From: an uncultured Collinsella sp.
GTDB taxonomy: Bacteria > Actinomycetota > Coriobacteriia > Coriobacteriales > Coriobacteriaceae
Assembly (NCBI GenBank): GCA_958436995.1
Contig: CAUBMI010000007.1
Span: 1-60,758 of the forward strand
Direction of reading: 5' to 3'
DNA: 60,758 nt
Shown here in pieces: positions 6,496-15,187 of the stretch. The notes under the pieces are model-generated. The model ran no database searches. It was given only the letters and a program-made list of their open reading frames with translations, and had not been told where the DNA came from. A program made the translations under genes and the position numbers. How positions within the stretch are numbered: the stretch's first letter is position 1; each line of letters begins with the position of its first letter.

Positions 6496-8979
6496 CTACT
6501 CCACCGGCTTGAAGATGGTGGCCTGACCGAAGACGCTGCGGATGAGGGCTTTGGCCTCGTCCTCGGTCTGCGGGATGCTTGGGGCTGCGCCCTGATGGCC
6601 GAAGGGACTGCCCGCGCTGGGGTTGGACTCCCAGGGAGCTGCAGGAGCGTCCTCCTCTTTGGGGGCAGTTGCAGCGGGCTTGGGCGCGGGCGTCGCACCC
6701 GGCACGTCGAACGGAGGCAGATCGTCCCCGCTCGCATCGCCTGCAAAGCCGCCGACCATGGCGTCATCGTAGGGCACCTGCTCGGATTCCCACGGTGCAG
6801 ACTGCGCAGACGGCTGAGCCTTGGGAGCGGACGCGCGCTCGGGCGCTCGTGGCGCGGGCTCGGTCGGGAGCTTGCCCGTGGCAGGAGCGCCAGCGGGGTT
6901 GTCGGAGCGCAGCCAGGGGGCTTTGCCCAGGTCGGATGACTTGGGCGCAGGCGCGGCGGAGGGCTTGGGCGCGGGGACCGGAGCAGCCTGTTTGGGCGCA
7001 GCGGGTTCAGGCGCCGACGGGGTCGGTGCCGCTACCGGTGCCGCTTTTGGCTGCGTCGCGCTGACGTTCGAGGATGCAGGGGCCGCCGAGGACACGGGTT
7101 GCGGGTCCGCAGATGCCGCAGCCCGTGCAGATGGAGAATGCTCCTCATGTTGAGGAGCCGGCGTGCCACCTCCATCCAGGACGTAGTCGACGGTGCGACG
7201 ACCGAAGACCGCACTGACTGTCGGCAGGACCACCGACTGCGTGTCGGCGCGTCCGAGCATCTTGATGGCAAAGGTCGAGCCCGCGGGGAACGAGACCGTG
7301 AGCTTGGAGCCGTCGTCTGCTGTGGCGCGGGCATTGAGCAAAAGCCCTGCGTAGGAAGCCTGACGAGCCTTGACGCGTTCGACGACCTCGGCCCATTTGC
7401 GCTGGAGCTCACCGGCATCCTCGACCGCGGGGGTCTCGGCGGCACCAGCGGCAGCAACCTGGGCGGCGGTGTTGGGCTGGGGCTTAGGTGCCGGAGCGGT
7501 GGCAGGCGCGGGGGCTGCAACGGGCTGAGGCGTCGGAGCCGTCGCAGACTGAGGTGCAGACGCTGCAGGCTTGGAAGCCGACACGGACGCAGAACGGGGC
7601 GCAGGCTGAGCCGCCGGAGCGGCAGCACCACGGTCCCAAGGCATACCGCCCTGGCGCGCGGACGTATCAGCGGTGGTAGCAAATGCCGCCGGAGTAGCGG
7701 CTCGGGCACCCGAGATCAGCGTCGGCTGCTGGGCAGCAGCGGGTACGGATGCTGCAGGCGCGGTGGCCTGAGCAGCAGCCACGCTCGCCGGCACGGCGCC
7801 GTTGGCAACCATGGCCTCCAGACGCGCCACGCGCTCGGCCAATGCCTCAATCGTTAAATCAGCCTCGGGACGTGCCAGACGCGTACAGGCAATCTCGAGC
7901 ACCAGGCGCACGTCGCTCGCGCCCCTCATCTCCAGTGCGGCATCGTCGAGCACCGTCAGCACGCGGGCCAGGCGGTCGGCAGGATGCTCGCCAAAGGCAG
8001 CGGCCTCGGCAGCAAGCGTCTCGGCCTGCTCGGAGCCGCCCTCAAACAGCTCGGCACGGGCACCGGCAACGCAGGCAACGTACACGTCACGCACATGCGC
8101 CACCAGGTCGCGCGTCAGCTCCAGCAGGTCGTTTCCTTCCTCGACCTGCGCACGGATCAGTCCATAGAGCTCGGCAACATCGCGATCGGCAATGGCGCGG
8201 GAAAACTCGCCCAGAATCTGGTCCGAAACCTCGCCTAAAAGCGAGCGGGCGTCGTCCGCATGCACAGAACCGTTGCCAAAGACGCTCAGCTGCTCCAGCG
8301 TGGACAACGCGTCGCGCATGCCGCCCTTGGCATGACGCGCCACGATAGCCAGCGCCTCGTCGTCGTAATCGAAACCCTCCTGCTCGCACACGTATGCCAG
8401 GCGATGCTCAATATCCTCGTTGCCGATGCGATGGAAATCGAAACGCTGGCAGCGCGAGAGGATGGTCTCCAGAATCTTTTGCGGGTCGGTGGTGCACAGC
8501 ACAAAGATCACGTGTGCCGGCGGCTCCTCAAGCGTCTTGAGCAGCGCGTTGAACGCCGCCGTCGTGAGCATGTGGACCTCGTCGATGATATAGATCTTGT
8601 ACTTGCCGCGCACCGGGGCAAAGTTGACGGAGTTGATGATTTCCTCGCGCACATTGTCCACGCCGGTACGGCTTGCGGCATCGAGCTCGTAGACATCGGG
8701 GTGGTTGCCCTCGGCAATGAGTTCGCACTCCTCGCAAGTACCGTCGGGCATGCAGCCGCTTGCACCCTCGGCGCGCGCCGCCTCGGCATTGCGGCACAGC
8801 AGCGCCTTGGCCAGAATGCGCGCCATGGTGGTCTTGCCCGTGCCGCGCGGTCCGCAGAACAGGTAGGCGTGGGACAGGCGCCCCTCGGTGATGGCGTGCT
8901 CGAGCGTCGAGACGATATGCTGCTGGCCCACCACGGAGTCGAAGGTGAGCGGGCGATACTTTCGGTACAACGATTCCAT
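6496..8979 (-). CDS. dnaX: DNA polymerase III subunit gamma/tau
   Basis: An 827-residue clamp-loader subunit. It starts MESLYRKYRPLTFDSVVGQQ, with Walker A GPRGTGKT, a four-Cys zinc module (C..CMPDGTCEEC), DEVHML (Walker B region) and the sensor motif LSRCQRFDF in the first 370 residues. A very long Ala/Pro-rich linker (about residues 420-800) holds a small conserved island around KWAEVVERVKARQASYAGLLLNA. ATG 8979 has a GGGGGAGC ribosome site; the upstream in-frame extension is discounted. No slippery run of six or more A residues is visible, so a programmed frameshift making a separate gamma form is not supported. Confidence 0.95.
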   Translation of the reverse strand: MESLYRKYRPLTFDSVVGQQHIVSTLEHAITEGRLSHAYLFCGPRGTGKTTMARILAKALLCRNAEAARAEGASGCMPDGTCEECELIAEGNHPDVYELDAASRTGVDNVREEIINSVNFAPVRGKYKIYIIDEVHMLTTAAFNALLKTLEEPPAHVIFVLCTTDPQKILETILSRCQRFDFHRIGNEDIEHRLAYVCEQEGFDYDDEALAIVARHAKGGMRDALSTLEQLSVFGNGSVHADDARSLLGEVSDQILGEFSRAIADRDVAELYGLIRAQVEEGNDLLELTRDLVAHVRDVYVACVAGARAELFEGGSEQAETLAAEAAAFGEHPADRLARVLTVLDDAALEMRGASDVRLVLEIACTRLARPEADLTIEALAERVARLEAMVANGAVPASVAAAQATAPAASVPAAAQQPTLISGARAATPAAFATTADTSARQGGMPWDRGAAAPAAQPAPRSASVSASKPAASAPQSATAPTPQPVAAPAPATAPAPKPQPNTAAQVAAAGAAETPAVEDAGELQRKWAEVVERVKARQASYAGLLLNARATADDGSKLTVSFPAGSTFAIKMLGRADTQSVVLPTVSAVFGRRTVDYVLDGGGTPAPQHEEHSPSARAAASADPQPVSSAAPASSNVSATQPKAAPVAAPTPSAPEPAAPKQAAPVPAPKPSAAPAPKSSDLGKAPWLRSDNPAGAPATGKLPTEPAPRAPERASAPKAQPSAQSAPWESEQVPYDDAMVGGFAGDASGDDLPPFDVPGATPAPKPAATAPKEEDAPAAPWESNPSAGSPFGHQGAAPSIPQTEDEAKALIRSVFGQATIFKPVE

Positions 8980-9095
8980 GGGTGCTCCCCCGGGTATACT
9001 GAGTCTTGTTGCCGCGGCGGCCATGCGGTCGCACGGCATACTGCATTCCATAATAACCCGTACGGCGAGTCCGCCGCGATAGGAGTCCAAAGAGC

Positions 9096-9812
9096 ATGGC
9101 AGACGCAGAGAGCAACCTCATTCCCTCCGAAGCAGCCGACCAGGTCGAGGTCGCGCTCGAGGCGCAGGCCGCGGCCGATGACGGCATTCTGTACCTCAAC
9201 GAGTATCAGTACGAAAACGACCTCGTCACCGACTTCGCCCGCCTGGTCGCCTCGCCCAGGCGCCGTGGCTCCCTGTACGTCGCCGCCGCGATTGCCGTGC
9301 TCATCGGCATCGGCATGCTGGTGGCCGGCGGCAGCTGGATCAAGTTCGGCGTCGTGCTGATCGTGTTCGGCGCCTTTTTGGCCTGGTGGAGCAAAAATCT
9401 GCACCATACGCTCGCGCGCGACTTTATCGAAGCCGTCGAGGCAGACGAGTCCATGGGCGGCCGCTACCGCCGCGTCGCCGCCAACGAGGACGGCCTGATG
9501 GTCTGGGGCAAGAGCGGCAAGTCGCAGTTCTTCCCGTTTGAGAAGCTCGACCACGTGCTCGACGGCGAGCGCATCTTTGTGGCCATGTTCGCCGACCAGG
9601 GCGTGACGATCCCCAAGGACACCTTTGTTCGCGGCGATGCCGAGCAGTTTGGCCCCTTCCTCAAGGCGCGCATCAACAAAAAACTCCGCATCGAGACCAA
9701 ACGCAAGAAGATGAAGGCCGAGAAGGCCGCCGCCGAGGCCAAGCAGGGCGACAAGCCCCAGGAGACCAAAGGCAAGCAGCGCAAGCAGAAGAAGAACAAG
9801 AAGAAGCGCTAA
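9096..9812 (+). CDS. YcxB-like membrane protein with Lys-rich tail
   Basis: A 238-residue protein with two adjacent transmembrane helices (about residues 62-100), a C-terminal cytosolic beta domain resembling the YcxB-type C-terminal fold (VAANEDGLMVWGKSGKSQFFPFEKLDHVL.., PKDTFVRGD), and a strongly basic Lys-rich tail of about 45 residues. The tail might bind nucleic acid or acidic lipid, or simply be disordered. It is divergent from dnaX and separated by about 140 bp from the kinase locus. Start supported by AGGAG about 15 bp upstream, a long spacing. Function unknown. Confidence 0.7.
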   Translation: MADAESNLIPSEAADQVEVALEAQAAADDGILYLNEYQYENDLVTDFARLVASPRRRGSLYVAAAIAVLIGIGMLVAGGSWIKFGVVLIVFGAFLAWWSKNLHHTLARDFIEAVEADESMGGRYRRVAANEDGLMVWGKSGKSQFFPFEKLDHVLDGERIFVAMFADQGVTIPKDTFVRGDAEQFGPFLKARINKKLRIETKRKKMKAEKAAAEAKQGDKPQETKGKQRKQKKNKKKR

Positions 9813-9956
9813 GACCAAACCAGACAGGCAGCCTCGCATCCCGCTATCCTCCCCATGCACCTGAGCGTGTTACACTAGCAGCATCTATGCCACCGCGAAC
9901 GGCTCGGCTCCGCGCCCGCCACTCGCAAACGAACTTTAAACGCACGAGGGTTGGCC

Positions 9957-11810
9957 ATGCCGCTTTTCTCGCAACATACCGCCCGGTTCTCGCCGGACGT
10001 TCCTTTGGAGGGTACCAGCTCTCGCGAGCTGCTCAAGCGGTACCAGCCGCTCGAGACACTTGCGACCGGCGGTTTTGGCTCCATCGAGATCTGCCGCGAC
10101 ACGCACCTGCGCCGCCGCGTCGCCATTAAGCGCATCCCCCTTATCAACGGCGCCGGCATGCCCGCCAGCGACATCATGGATGTCCTGCGCGAGGCGCACA
10201 CTGCCGCCATGCTTCAACATCCCAATATCGTGCAGGTCATCGACTTTACGCACGACACCGCCTATGCCTACTTGGTCATGGAGTATGTCGACGGTATGTC
10301 GTTGGCCGAGTTTTTGCATCGCGTGGACGGCCACTCGCTCACCTTTGACGAGGCCGCGGCCATTGCCGATGCCCTGGGCCAGGCGCTCACCTTCGCCCAT
10401 AGCAATGGCGTACTCCACCTGGACATTAAGCCCGCCAACGTGCTCATCGACCACTCGGGCAATGTAAAGCTCACCGACTTTGGCATGGCGCGACTGTCGT
10501 CCGCCGGTGGCTTTGGCGGCTCGCGCGGCGGCACCATCGGCTACATGCCGCCCGAGCAGCTCGATATCGAGACCGGCACGGTCGACGAACGCGCCGATGT
10601 CTTTGCCCTTGCCTGCGTTATCTATGAGGGCTTGTGCGGCAGCGCTCCCTTTATGGCGGCCAAGCCCGCCGACTCGCTCGACCGCATCATCGGCGGCGCC
10701 ACCTATCCCAGCGAGCTGATACCACACTTTCCCCCGGGAGCCGAGGCCGCGCTCATGAGCGCGCTCTCCCCCATGCCGCAGGACCGCCCCAACAGCATCG
10801 AGGCATTTTGCGACCAACTCCTTGCCGGTCTGGGCAGCGTGCGCGAGGGCCGTCGCAGTCTGGAGCAAATGGTTGGCGAGCTTTCGGATGACGAGCAAGA
10901 GCTCGACGATATCGAGCCGTCGTACTACGAGGACGACGCCATCGAGGTCGACCCCGCGCTCGGCTGGGCGGGCACGCGCTGGAGCCATGCGCGCGACTAC
11001 ACCATGCACGCTATCTCGGCGCTAACGTGCGGCACCTTTAGCTTTTTGCTGATGCAAACGGCCGGGGTCGCGGCGCTTCCCGGCCTGGTCATTGCGGCTA
11101 TCGCGATCGGAGCGGCGGCTGGCCTGGCCCCCCAGATCGGCTCGGCCATCTCGGCTGTGGGCTTTTTGGTGCTCATGGCCAACGCCACCATGCAGGCGCA
11201 GGGCATCCTGTCGATGTTGCCCGTCGCGGTGATCTTTGCCGCCGCCATGTCCGGATGGTGGATCGCCTGGGGTCGCACCGAGGCTGCCGCGAGCGCCGCG
11301 CTCACCTGTGCACTCGCGCTTGGCTGTCTGACTGGCAATACCTTCCTGGCAGCTGGGGTCGCCGCCGGCGTCGCGTCATTTTGGCTCGGCCCGGCAAGCG
11401 CCGCCGCGGCAACGGGCATGGGCGTGCTTTTTGCCCGTCTGGCGACGGTCGCGCTTTCAGCCGGAGGCGTGCTGGGGCTCGGTAACGTTGCCGCAGCGCT
11501 AGAAGACCCGCTCCTTTGGGCTGCCTTTGTACTGGTCGCGACAACTGCCGCAGCGTCATCTGCGCTGCTCAATACCCATGCCAAGCGTGCCGACCAGGGC
11601 TCAAACCTTGCCGCAATCGCCGCTATCGCCGTCACCGGCATCGGCTGCGCAGCGGCATCCTGTCTTGCACACCATATGGAAATTGCCAGCCTTGCAGCTG
11701 CGGTCGCCGCCAAGGCGGCGGTTGCGGGAACCCTATCCTCTATAATCGTTGGGATATGCCTATATTTGCTCGGATACCAAAGAACCTATACGGAGAGTGA
11801 TCTTTCGTGA
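9957..11810 (+). CDS. Ser/Thr kinase with multi-TM C-terminus
   Basis: A 617-residue kinase. Catalytic motifs: GGFGSIEI (Gly loop), VAIKRI (Lys), HLDIKPANVLI (catalytic loop with Leu in place of the usual Arg), LTDFGMA, and GTIGYMPPEQ. After an acidic linker (about residues 300-340) come roughly eight hydrophobic segments to residue 600. ATG 9957 is preferred to TTG 9951 because GAGGG then sits 6 bases upstream. Its stop overlaps the GTG of the FhaA-like gene, so it begins the run kinase-FhaA-FhaB-PP2C-FtsW/PBP. Missing HRD Arg suggests activation-loop-independent activity, a known feature of non-RD kinases; the role here is inferred. Confidence 0.85.
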   Translation: MPLFSQHTARFSPDVPLEGTSSRELLKRYQPLETLATGGFGSIEICRDTHLRRRVAIKRIPLINGAGMPASDIMDVLREAHTAAMLQHPNIVQVIDFTHDTAYAYLVMEYVDGMSLAEFLHRVDGHSLTFDEAAAIADALGQALTFAHSNGVLHLDIKPANVLIDHSGNVKLTDFGMARLSSAGGFGGSRGGTIGYMPPEQLDIETGTVDERADVFALACVIYEGLCGSAPFMAAKPADSLDRIIGGATYPSELIPHFPPGAEAALMSALSPMPQDRPNSIEAFCDQLLAGLGSVREGRRSLEQMVGELSDDEQELDDIEPSYYEDDAIEVDPALGWAGTRWSHARDYTMHAISALTCGTFSFLLMQTAGVAALPGLVIAAIAIGAAAGLAPQIGSAISAVGFLVLMANATMQAQGILSMLPVAVIFAAAMSGWWIAWGRTEAAASAALTCALALGCLTGNTFLAAGVAAGVASFWLGPASAAAATGMGVLFARLATVALSAGGVLGLGNVAAALEDPLLWAAFVLVATTAAASSALLNTHAKRADQGSNLAAIAAIAVTGIGCAAASCLAHHMEIASLAAAVAAKAAVAGTLSSIIVGICLYLLGYQRTYTESDLS

Positions 11811-12817
11811 ACTTCCTGAACATCTTCGAGGACCACGTGGCCGGCATCTTCGGTGCCACCCGTGCCCCGTTCTCCTTTAAGAAGCTTGCCAAGCAGGCCG
11901 CTCGCGACATGGAGGATCAGACTCTGGTGATCAATGGCGTCAACACGGCGCCGGCACTCTATACCATCCTGATCGCCGCCGACGACGATCCCATGCTCGC
12001 CCCGTTCTACCCCGAGCTTTCGCGCGAGGTCCGCGAGTTCGTGAAGGCGCAGGCCGAAAAGCGCCGCTATGTCTTTGTCGGCGAGCCCCTCGTGCGCTTT
12101 ATGATCGATCCGCAGTTGCGCGCCGGCAAGTTCTCGGTCTTTGCCGAGAACGTCGATGCCCCCACGCTCGGCCGCCTGTACGAAGAAGAGCGCGCCTATC
12201 AAAACGGTCTGGGCCAAAACAACTCCGCGGCAAGCCGTGCCGCCAGCGCCCCGCGCGCCGGCCAGCAGCAGTTTGCTGCCCCGCAGCAGCAGCGCCCCGC
12301 CGCCATGCCCCAGCAGCAGCCGACGCCTCGCGCCGCCGCTCCCGACCCGCTTGCCGTAGCAGACCCCTTCGCGCCTAGCGTCCCCGACCCCGCCGCTCCT
12401 ATCCCGGTGCCGCAGACCGTCTCGCGCGACGCGCTTGCCGGCATGGGCGGAGCCGCCGCGACCGGTGCCGCCGTGGGCCTAGGCGCCGCAGCCGGCATCG
12501 CCTCCAACATGGCAAGCACTCGCGCCCCGCAGCGCCCGCTCGCCCAGCTCGTCGACGTCGTGAGCGGCGAGAGCCATAGCATCACCTCCGCACAGGTGAC
12601 CATCGGTCGCGAGCGTTCGGTTTCGGACATTGCCCTGCGCGACCCCAACGTGTCGCGCCGCCACGCCCAGCTCACCTTTACGGGCTCGGATTGGTCGATC
12701 GAGGACCTCAATTCCACCAACGGCACGCTCGTCAACAACCGCCGCATTACGCGCTGCCCGCTGCGCAACGGCGATCTACTGACGTTTGGCCTGAGCACCT
12801 TTGAATTTAGGGGATAG
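11807..12817 (+). CDS. FhaA-like DUF3662/FHA protein
   Basis: A 336-residue protein with an N-terminal DUF3662 domain (about residues 1-125, NFLNIFEDHVAGIFGATRAP and the PALYTILIAADDD region), a Gln/Ala/Pro-rich linker (125-240) and a C-terminal FHA domain (245-336) containing TIGRERSVSDIALRD, VSRRHAQL and EDLNSTNGTLVNN. The layout matches actinobacterial FhaA, which binds phosphorylated MviN and components of the PknB circuit in mycobacteria. It begins with GTG overlapping the kinase stop (GTGA) and is followed 6 bp later by the FhaB-like gene. Confidence 0.92.
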   Translation: MNFLNIFEDHVAGIFGATRAPFSFKKLAKQAARDMEDQTLVINGVNTAPALYTILIAADDDPMLAPFYPELSREVREFVKAQAEKRRYVFVGEPLVRFMIDPQLRAGKFSVFAENVDAPTLGRLYEEERAYQNGLGQNNSAASRAASAPRAGQQQFAAPQQQRPAAMPQQQPTPRAAAPDPLAVADPFAPSVPDPAAPIPVPQTVSRDALAGMGGAAATGAAVGLGAAAGIASNMASTRAPQRPLAQLVDVVSGESHSITSAQVTIGRERSVSDIALRDPNVSRRHAQLTFTGSDWSIEDLNSTNGTLVNNRRITRCPLRNGDLLTFGLSTFEFRG

Positions 12818-12823
12818 TCGCTT

Positions 12824-13240
12824 ATGAACATCGATATCGTCCTTTTTGCAGGCCGCATCGTCCTGGTCGCCCTGCTCTATATCTTCCTGTTCGCCGTCAT
12901 GAAGACCGGCGTGGGACTTGTTCGCGGACAGCGCCGCGACTCGGCTATCTGGACGATCGATGTGGACAAGGGCCCGCGCGGCATCCGTGGCATCCACGTA
13001 GACATGCTCGGCCCCGTCATCGTCGGTCGCTCGCCATCTTCGGACATCTGCATCAACGAACCGTTCGTCTCGGCCTCGCATGCGCGCTTTTCGCTGCAGG
13101 GCCCGGCGCTCATCATCGAGGACCTCAACTCGCTTAACGGCACGCTCGTCAACGGCCGCCAGCTCGTGGAGCCCGCGACGCTGCGCGAGGGCGACGAAGT
13201 CCAGATTGGCGACGTGGTCATGAAGGTGAACCGTCGATGA
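12824..13240 (+). CDS. FhaB-like membrane FHA protein
   Basis: A 138-residue protein with one N-terminal transmembrane helix (about residues 5-28) and a C-terminal FHA domain (58-138) with VIVGRSPSSDICINEPFVS, SASHARF and EDLNSLNGTLVNG. The arrangement matches FhaB/FipA of mycobacteria, a PknA/PknB-associated reader linked to cell division. Its stop overlaps the start of the PP2C gene (ATGA), so the two products are translationally coupled. Confidence 0.93.
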   Translation: MNIDIVLFAGRIVLVALLYIFLFAVMKTGVGLVRGQRRDSAIWTIDVDKGPRGIRGIHVDMLGPVIVGRSPSSDICINEPFVSASHARFSLQGPALIIEDLNSLNGTLVNGRQLVEPATLREGDEVQIGDVVMKVNRR

Positions 13241-15171
13241 TCGACGAGGAGAACAAGTCCGCAACCATGACCGAGGCACCGGCTGCCGCCGTAGCTGCAC
13301 CGGCCCACGCCGCTCCGGCGGACTCCACACCCGTGGAGCCCGAGGACACCGTGTTCTCCCTGCCTCTTTCGCATGTAACGCATGATATTTCGGATCTCGC
13401 CGATAACGAGGGCGAAGAGGATGCCGTAGCGGCGCCCATCGGCGCACATGCTGCGGAACAGCCCACAGCGCCCGAAGCAACCCCGGCGCCGGCTCACTTT
13501 GCAGAGCCCGTCGCCGCGGCAATCAACGAGAGCGCTGCGGTGTTTGCGGCACCCGAACCCGCCGCGCCGGCGTTTCCCATAGCCCCGGCATCCGAGGTTG
13601 CGCCCGCGTCTACGCCGGCGCCCGAGGCGGGGCCATCCCCCGAGGACGGCCCTGCACCCAAGGCCCCGCAGCCTGCGCCCGCAAGCGAGTCCGATGCCGT
13701 GGCCGAGCCCGCCGCCCAGTCGCAAAGCACACCCGCGCCGTCGCACTTTGCGACGCCCGAGCCTATAGACGTCAGCCCGCAAGACGACGAGTCGACCGCC
13801 TGCGCGTCCGAAGAGCCCGGCTCCCCGGACACCGGCGATTCCGAATCAAACGCCGAGACCGACACCATCTCTCCCGGTGACACAGCCGAGATCGACGTTG
13901 CCGCCGTTGAGGCCAAGCTCAAAGACCCCGGCTCGACCATGAGCTTTGAGCCCCTGACCGAGGAGCGCATCGAGACCGACTCGACCTATGATGCCGGCAC
14001 CACCACGCAACTCATGTGGGGCGCCCGCTCTGACGTTGGCTGCGTACGCCCGCACAATGAGGATTCCTACCTGGTGCAGTCGCCGCTCTTTTGCGTATGC
14101 GACGGCATGGGCGGTCACGCCGCCGGCGAGGTAGCCTCTTCCATCGCCGTCGAGACTATTGCCAAGACGGCCCCGCAGTCCGCCGACGCAGCACGCCTGG
14201 CCGCAGCCGTCGAGGCAGCCAACGCCGCCGTAATCGAGGCGGCCCTGAACGGCCTGGGCAAGCCCGGCATGGGCTGCACAGCCACTTGCGCCTATATCGA
14301 AAACGACACGCTCGCCATCGCCCACGTGGGTGACTCTCGCGCCTACCTGCTCCACGAGGGCACGCTCATCCGCGTGACCCGCGACCACTCCTACGTGGAG
14401 GAGCTCGTGGACGCCGGCGAGATTACGGCAGACGAGGCTCGCGTCCACCCCAACCGCTCGGTCATCACCCGTGCGCTGGGCTCGGACCCCGCCATGTATG
14501 CCGACCACTTCACTCTGCATATCGAGGAAGGCGACCGCCTGATCCTGTGCTCCGACGGCCTTTCGAGCATGATTCCCGATAGCGATATCGAGAACATCGC
14601 CACGCAGTCCTCAACCGCGCAAATCTGCGTCGACAACCTAGTGGACGCGGCGCTTGCCGCCGGCGGCCACGACAACGTGACCGTAGTAGTCGTTGACCTG
14701 GTTGACGATGGCGTTATGCGCGAGGCGCAACGCGTGCGTCGCCGCAACATTACTATCGCCGCCATCCTGGCCCTCGTCTTTGTGCTGGCAGCTGGCATCT
14801 GGGCCTACACGGGTGTCACCGGCTCGTACTACCTGGGTACCTACCAGGGCAATGTCGCCGTCTGGCGCGGCCTGCCCGGCAAGCCGCTCGGACTCAAGCT
14901 TCACTGGCTCGAAAGCGAAACCAGTATTAAGCTGTCCGACCTGCCCGAAGACACGCAAAACCGCCTCAAGGCGGGCATTCCGCAAACAAGTGTCGACGAT
15001 GCGCAGGACACGATATCCAAGTACCGCCACCAGATCGACGAGGAGCAGACCCGCCAGGTGATCGACGCGCAAACGATTCGCGACAACACCAATCAGGGAT
15101 CGACCTCCGAATCAGATTCCGAGAAAACCGCCGAACAGTCCGCCGAGGCCGAAGCCTCCGAAAAGAACTAG
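13237..15171 (+). CDS. PP2C Ser/Thr phosphatase, extended
   Basis: A 644-residue PP2C-family phosphatase, the counterpart of PstP/Stp. The catalytic domain spans about residues 265-490: GARSDVGCVRPHNEDSY, CVCDGMGGHAAGEVAS, VGDSRAYL, LCSDGLSSMIPD and GGHDNVTVVVVDL give the metal-binding Asp set. A transmembrane helix follows (about 505-525), then an extracytoplasmic tail of about 120 residues. Unlike typical Stp, which starts at the catalytic domain, it carries a 260-residue Ala/Pro/Glu-rich disordered N-terminal extension. It dephosphorylates targets of the neighbouring kinases (family knowledge). Confidence 0.93.
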   Translation: MIDEENKSATMTEAPAAAVAAPAHAAPADSTPVEPEDTVFSLPLSHVTHDISDLADNEGEEDAVAAPIGAHAAEQPTAPEATPAPAHFAEPVAAAINESAAVFAAPEPAAPAFPIAPASEVAPASTPAPEAGPSPEDGPAPKAPQPAPASESDAVAEPAAQSQSTPAPSHFATPEPIDVSPQDDESTACASEEPGSPDTGDSESNAETDTISPGDTAEIDVAAVEAKLKDPGSTMSFEPLTEERIETDSTYDAGTTTQLMWGARSDVGCVRPHNEDSYLVQSPLFCVCDGMGGHAAGEVASSIAVETIAKTAPQSADAARLAAAVEAANAAVIEAALNGLGKPGMGCTATCAYIENDTLAIAHVGDSRAYLLHEGTLIRVTRDHSYVEELVDAGEITADEARVHPNRSVITRALGSDPAMYADHFTLHIEEGDRLILCSDGLSSMIPDSDIENIATQSSTAQICVDNLVDAALAAGGHDNVTVVVVDLVDDGVMREAQRVRRRNITIAAILALVFVLAAGIWAYTGVTGSYYLGTYQGNVAVWRGLPGKPLGLKLHWLESETSIKLSDLPEDTQNRLKAGIPQTSVDDAQDTISKYRHQIDEEQTRQVIDAQTIRDNTNQGSTSESDSEKTAEQSAEAEASEKN

Positions 15172-15187
15172 AAAGGGAGTGCCGCTT

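Noticed and set aside
6496..8979. Programmed frameshift in dnaX
   Set aside because: No A-rich slippery heptamer was seen on the coding strand.
8980..9095. Signal recognition particle RNA expected near dnaX
   Set aside because: No GGAAGCA-type conserved loop or long hairpin is visible in the gap.
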